From Rhizobium altiplani (GTDB lineage Bacteria; Pseudomonadota; Alphaproteobacteria; Rhizobiales; Rhizobiaceae), in NCBI RefSeq assembly GCF_001542405.1, contig NZ_LNCD01000065.1:62001-126000 (forward strand): a stretch of 64,000 bases of DNA, read 5' to 3'. Each line of letters starts with the position of its first letter. Position 1 is the stretch's first letter. The notes under the pieces were generated by a model, which was not told the DNA's origin, did not search any database, and worked only from the letters and a program-made list of their open reading frames with translations. The translations under genes were made by a program, and so were the position numbers. Below are positions 63,153 through 64,000 of this stretch, in pieces.

Positions 63153-64000
63153 TTACTTCAGCTGGTCAGCCTTGTAGTAACCGCCTTCTACGAGGATCTT
63201 CTCGTAGTTGGTCTTGTCAACTGCGACCGGGGTCAGCAGGTAGGACGGAACGACCTTGACGCCGTTGTCGTAGGTCTTGGTGTCGTTGACTTCAGGCTCC
63301 TTGCCTTCCATCAGAGCGTTGACCATGCCGACGGTAACCTTTGCGAGGTCACGGGTGTCCTTGAAGATCGTGGAGTGCTGCTCGCCAGCGATGATCGACT
63401 TGACCGACGGAACTTCAGCGTCCTGGCCGGAAACGACCGGGAGCGGCTGATCGCCGGAACCGTAACCAACGCCCTTCAGCGACGAGATGATGCCGATGGA
63501 CAGACCGTCGTAAGGCGACAGAACTGCATTGACCTTCGCGTCGGTGTAGTTAGCCGAGAGCAGGTTGTCCATACGAGCCTGGGCCGTTGCCGGGTCCCAA
63601 CGCAGCGTGCCAACCTTGTCCATGCCGGTCTGGCCGGACTTTACGACCAGCTTGCCGCTGTCGATGTAAGGCTGCAGAACAGACATTGCGCCGTCATAGA
63701 AGAAGAAGGCATTGTTGTCGTCCGGCGAACCGCCGAAGAGCTCGATGTTGAACGGGCCCTTGCCATCCTTGAGGCCGAGGGCGTCAACGATGGAGGTTGC
63801 CTGCAGAACGCCAACCTTGAAGTTGTCGAACGTTGCGTAATAGTCGACGTTGCCCGAGTCGCGGATCAGACGGTCATAAGCGATGACCTTGATGCCTGCG
63901 TCGTGAGCCTTCTGGAGAACGTCGGAAAGCGTCGTGCCGTCGATAGCGGCGATGACGAGAACCTTAACGCCCTTCGTGACCATGTTCTCAATCTGAGACA
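63153..64000 (-). CDS. chvE: Sugar-binding protein ChvE (5' end outside window)
   Basis: Periplasmic sugar-binding protein cut by the right edge. The 282 residues present match ChvE closely: [58 protein letters not shown] and [20 protein letters not shown]. The frame is open to base 64000, so roughly 70 N-terminal residues including the signal peptide are missing. ChvE binds glucose, galactose, arabinose and glucuronate-like sugars for uptake and chemotaxis. In Agrobacterium it also boosts VirA signalling, though no vir genes are visible here. Confidence 0.95.
   Translation of the reverse strand, partial: SQIENMVTKGVKVLVIAAIDGTTLSDVLQKAHDAGIKVIAYDRLIRDSGNVDYYATFDNFKVGVLQATSIVDALGLKDGKGPFNIELFGGSPDDNNAFFFYDGAMSVLQPYIDSGKLVVKSGQTGMDKVGTLRWDPATAQARMDNLLSANYTDAKVNAVLSPYDGLSIGIISSLKGVGYGSGDQPLPVVSGQDAEVPSVKSIIAGEQHSTIFKDTRDLAKVTVGMVNALMEGKEPEVNDTKTYDNGVKVVPSYLLTPVAVDKTNYEKILVEGGYYKADQLK

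Overview
The window is a 64 kb, GC-rich, gene-dense stretch that reads as alphaproteobacterial, most likely a Rhizobiaceae chromosome or chromid of the Sinorhizobium/Ensifer/Rhizobium type. The evidence is the combination of a 421-residue BacA, a bdhA-xdhA-xdhB operon of the kind described in Sinorhizobium meliloti, a chvE-gguA-gguB-gguC sugar transport operon as in Agrobacterium, a DUF1127 protein, and an EcfG-type general stress promoter. I found no rRNA, tRNA, CRISPR array, insertion sequence or prophage.

Layout. 1-6.2 kb: adenine deaminase, a GH13 alpha-glucosidase, a small secreted protein, a KdgK-type sugar kinase and a GT4 glycosyltransferase with a possible PHO box upstream. 6.2-16.3 kb: a secreted alpha/beta hydrolase with a divergent MarR regulator, the ribosome-assembly GTPase Der with a YfgM-like TPR protein, NnrU, a polysaccharide deacetylase, BacA, an MFS transporter with a divergent PadR regulator, and a methionine aminopeptidase. 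16.3-24.6 kb: an LLM oxidoreductase, a YCII-ECF42-SRPBCC-DoxX module, a MYG1-like protein, OsmC, a lone HNH-type protein and glycerol kinase.

24.7-45.7 kb is dominated by purine catabolism: BdhA plus xanthine dehydrogenase XdhAB, PuuD (urate oxidation), GuaD (guanine deamination), then a minus-strand operon puuE-uraD-[mntA-hepT]-allA-uraH-metallophosphoesterase. These enzymes take guanine to xanthine, xanthine to urate, urate through 5-hydroxyisourate and OHCU to allantoin and allantoate, and ureidoglycolate to glyoxylate. Adenine deaminase at the left edge feeds the same route. Allantoate amidohydrolase and the maturation factor XdhC are not in the window. An MNT/HepT toxin-antitoxin pair sits inside this operon. 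Between the two blocks is a LysR-flanked redox cassette (cupin, aldo/keto reductase, SDR, quinone oxidoreductase) and an FMN-dependent lactate dehydrogenase.

45.9-57.7 kb holds an FAD oxidoreductase and MnmD arranged head to head with overlapping start codons, a soluble hybrid histidine kinase, a Tyr/Arg/Pro-repeat secreted protein behind an EcfG-like promoter, a DEAD-box helicase with a structured leader, a VOC protein, and a three-gene ATP-grasp/alpha-E/transglutaminase operon of unknown product. 57.7-64 kb is the minus-strand chvE-gguA-gguB-gguC-aldehyde dehydrogenase operon. chvE runs off the right edge. Every non-overlapping gap in that operon contains a strong stem-loop.

The least explained items are the ATP-grasp/alpha-E/transglutaminase operon, the toxin-antitoxin pair embedded in a metabolic operon, the DUF1045 protein that has lost its 2H catalytic motif, and the ECF42 module with a candidate self-recognised promoter. 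Starts were chosen by eye from ribosome-binding sites and family N-termini. No database search was possible.
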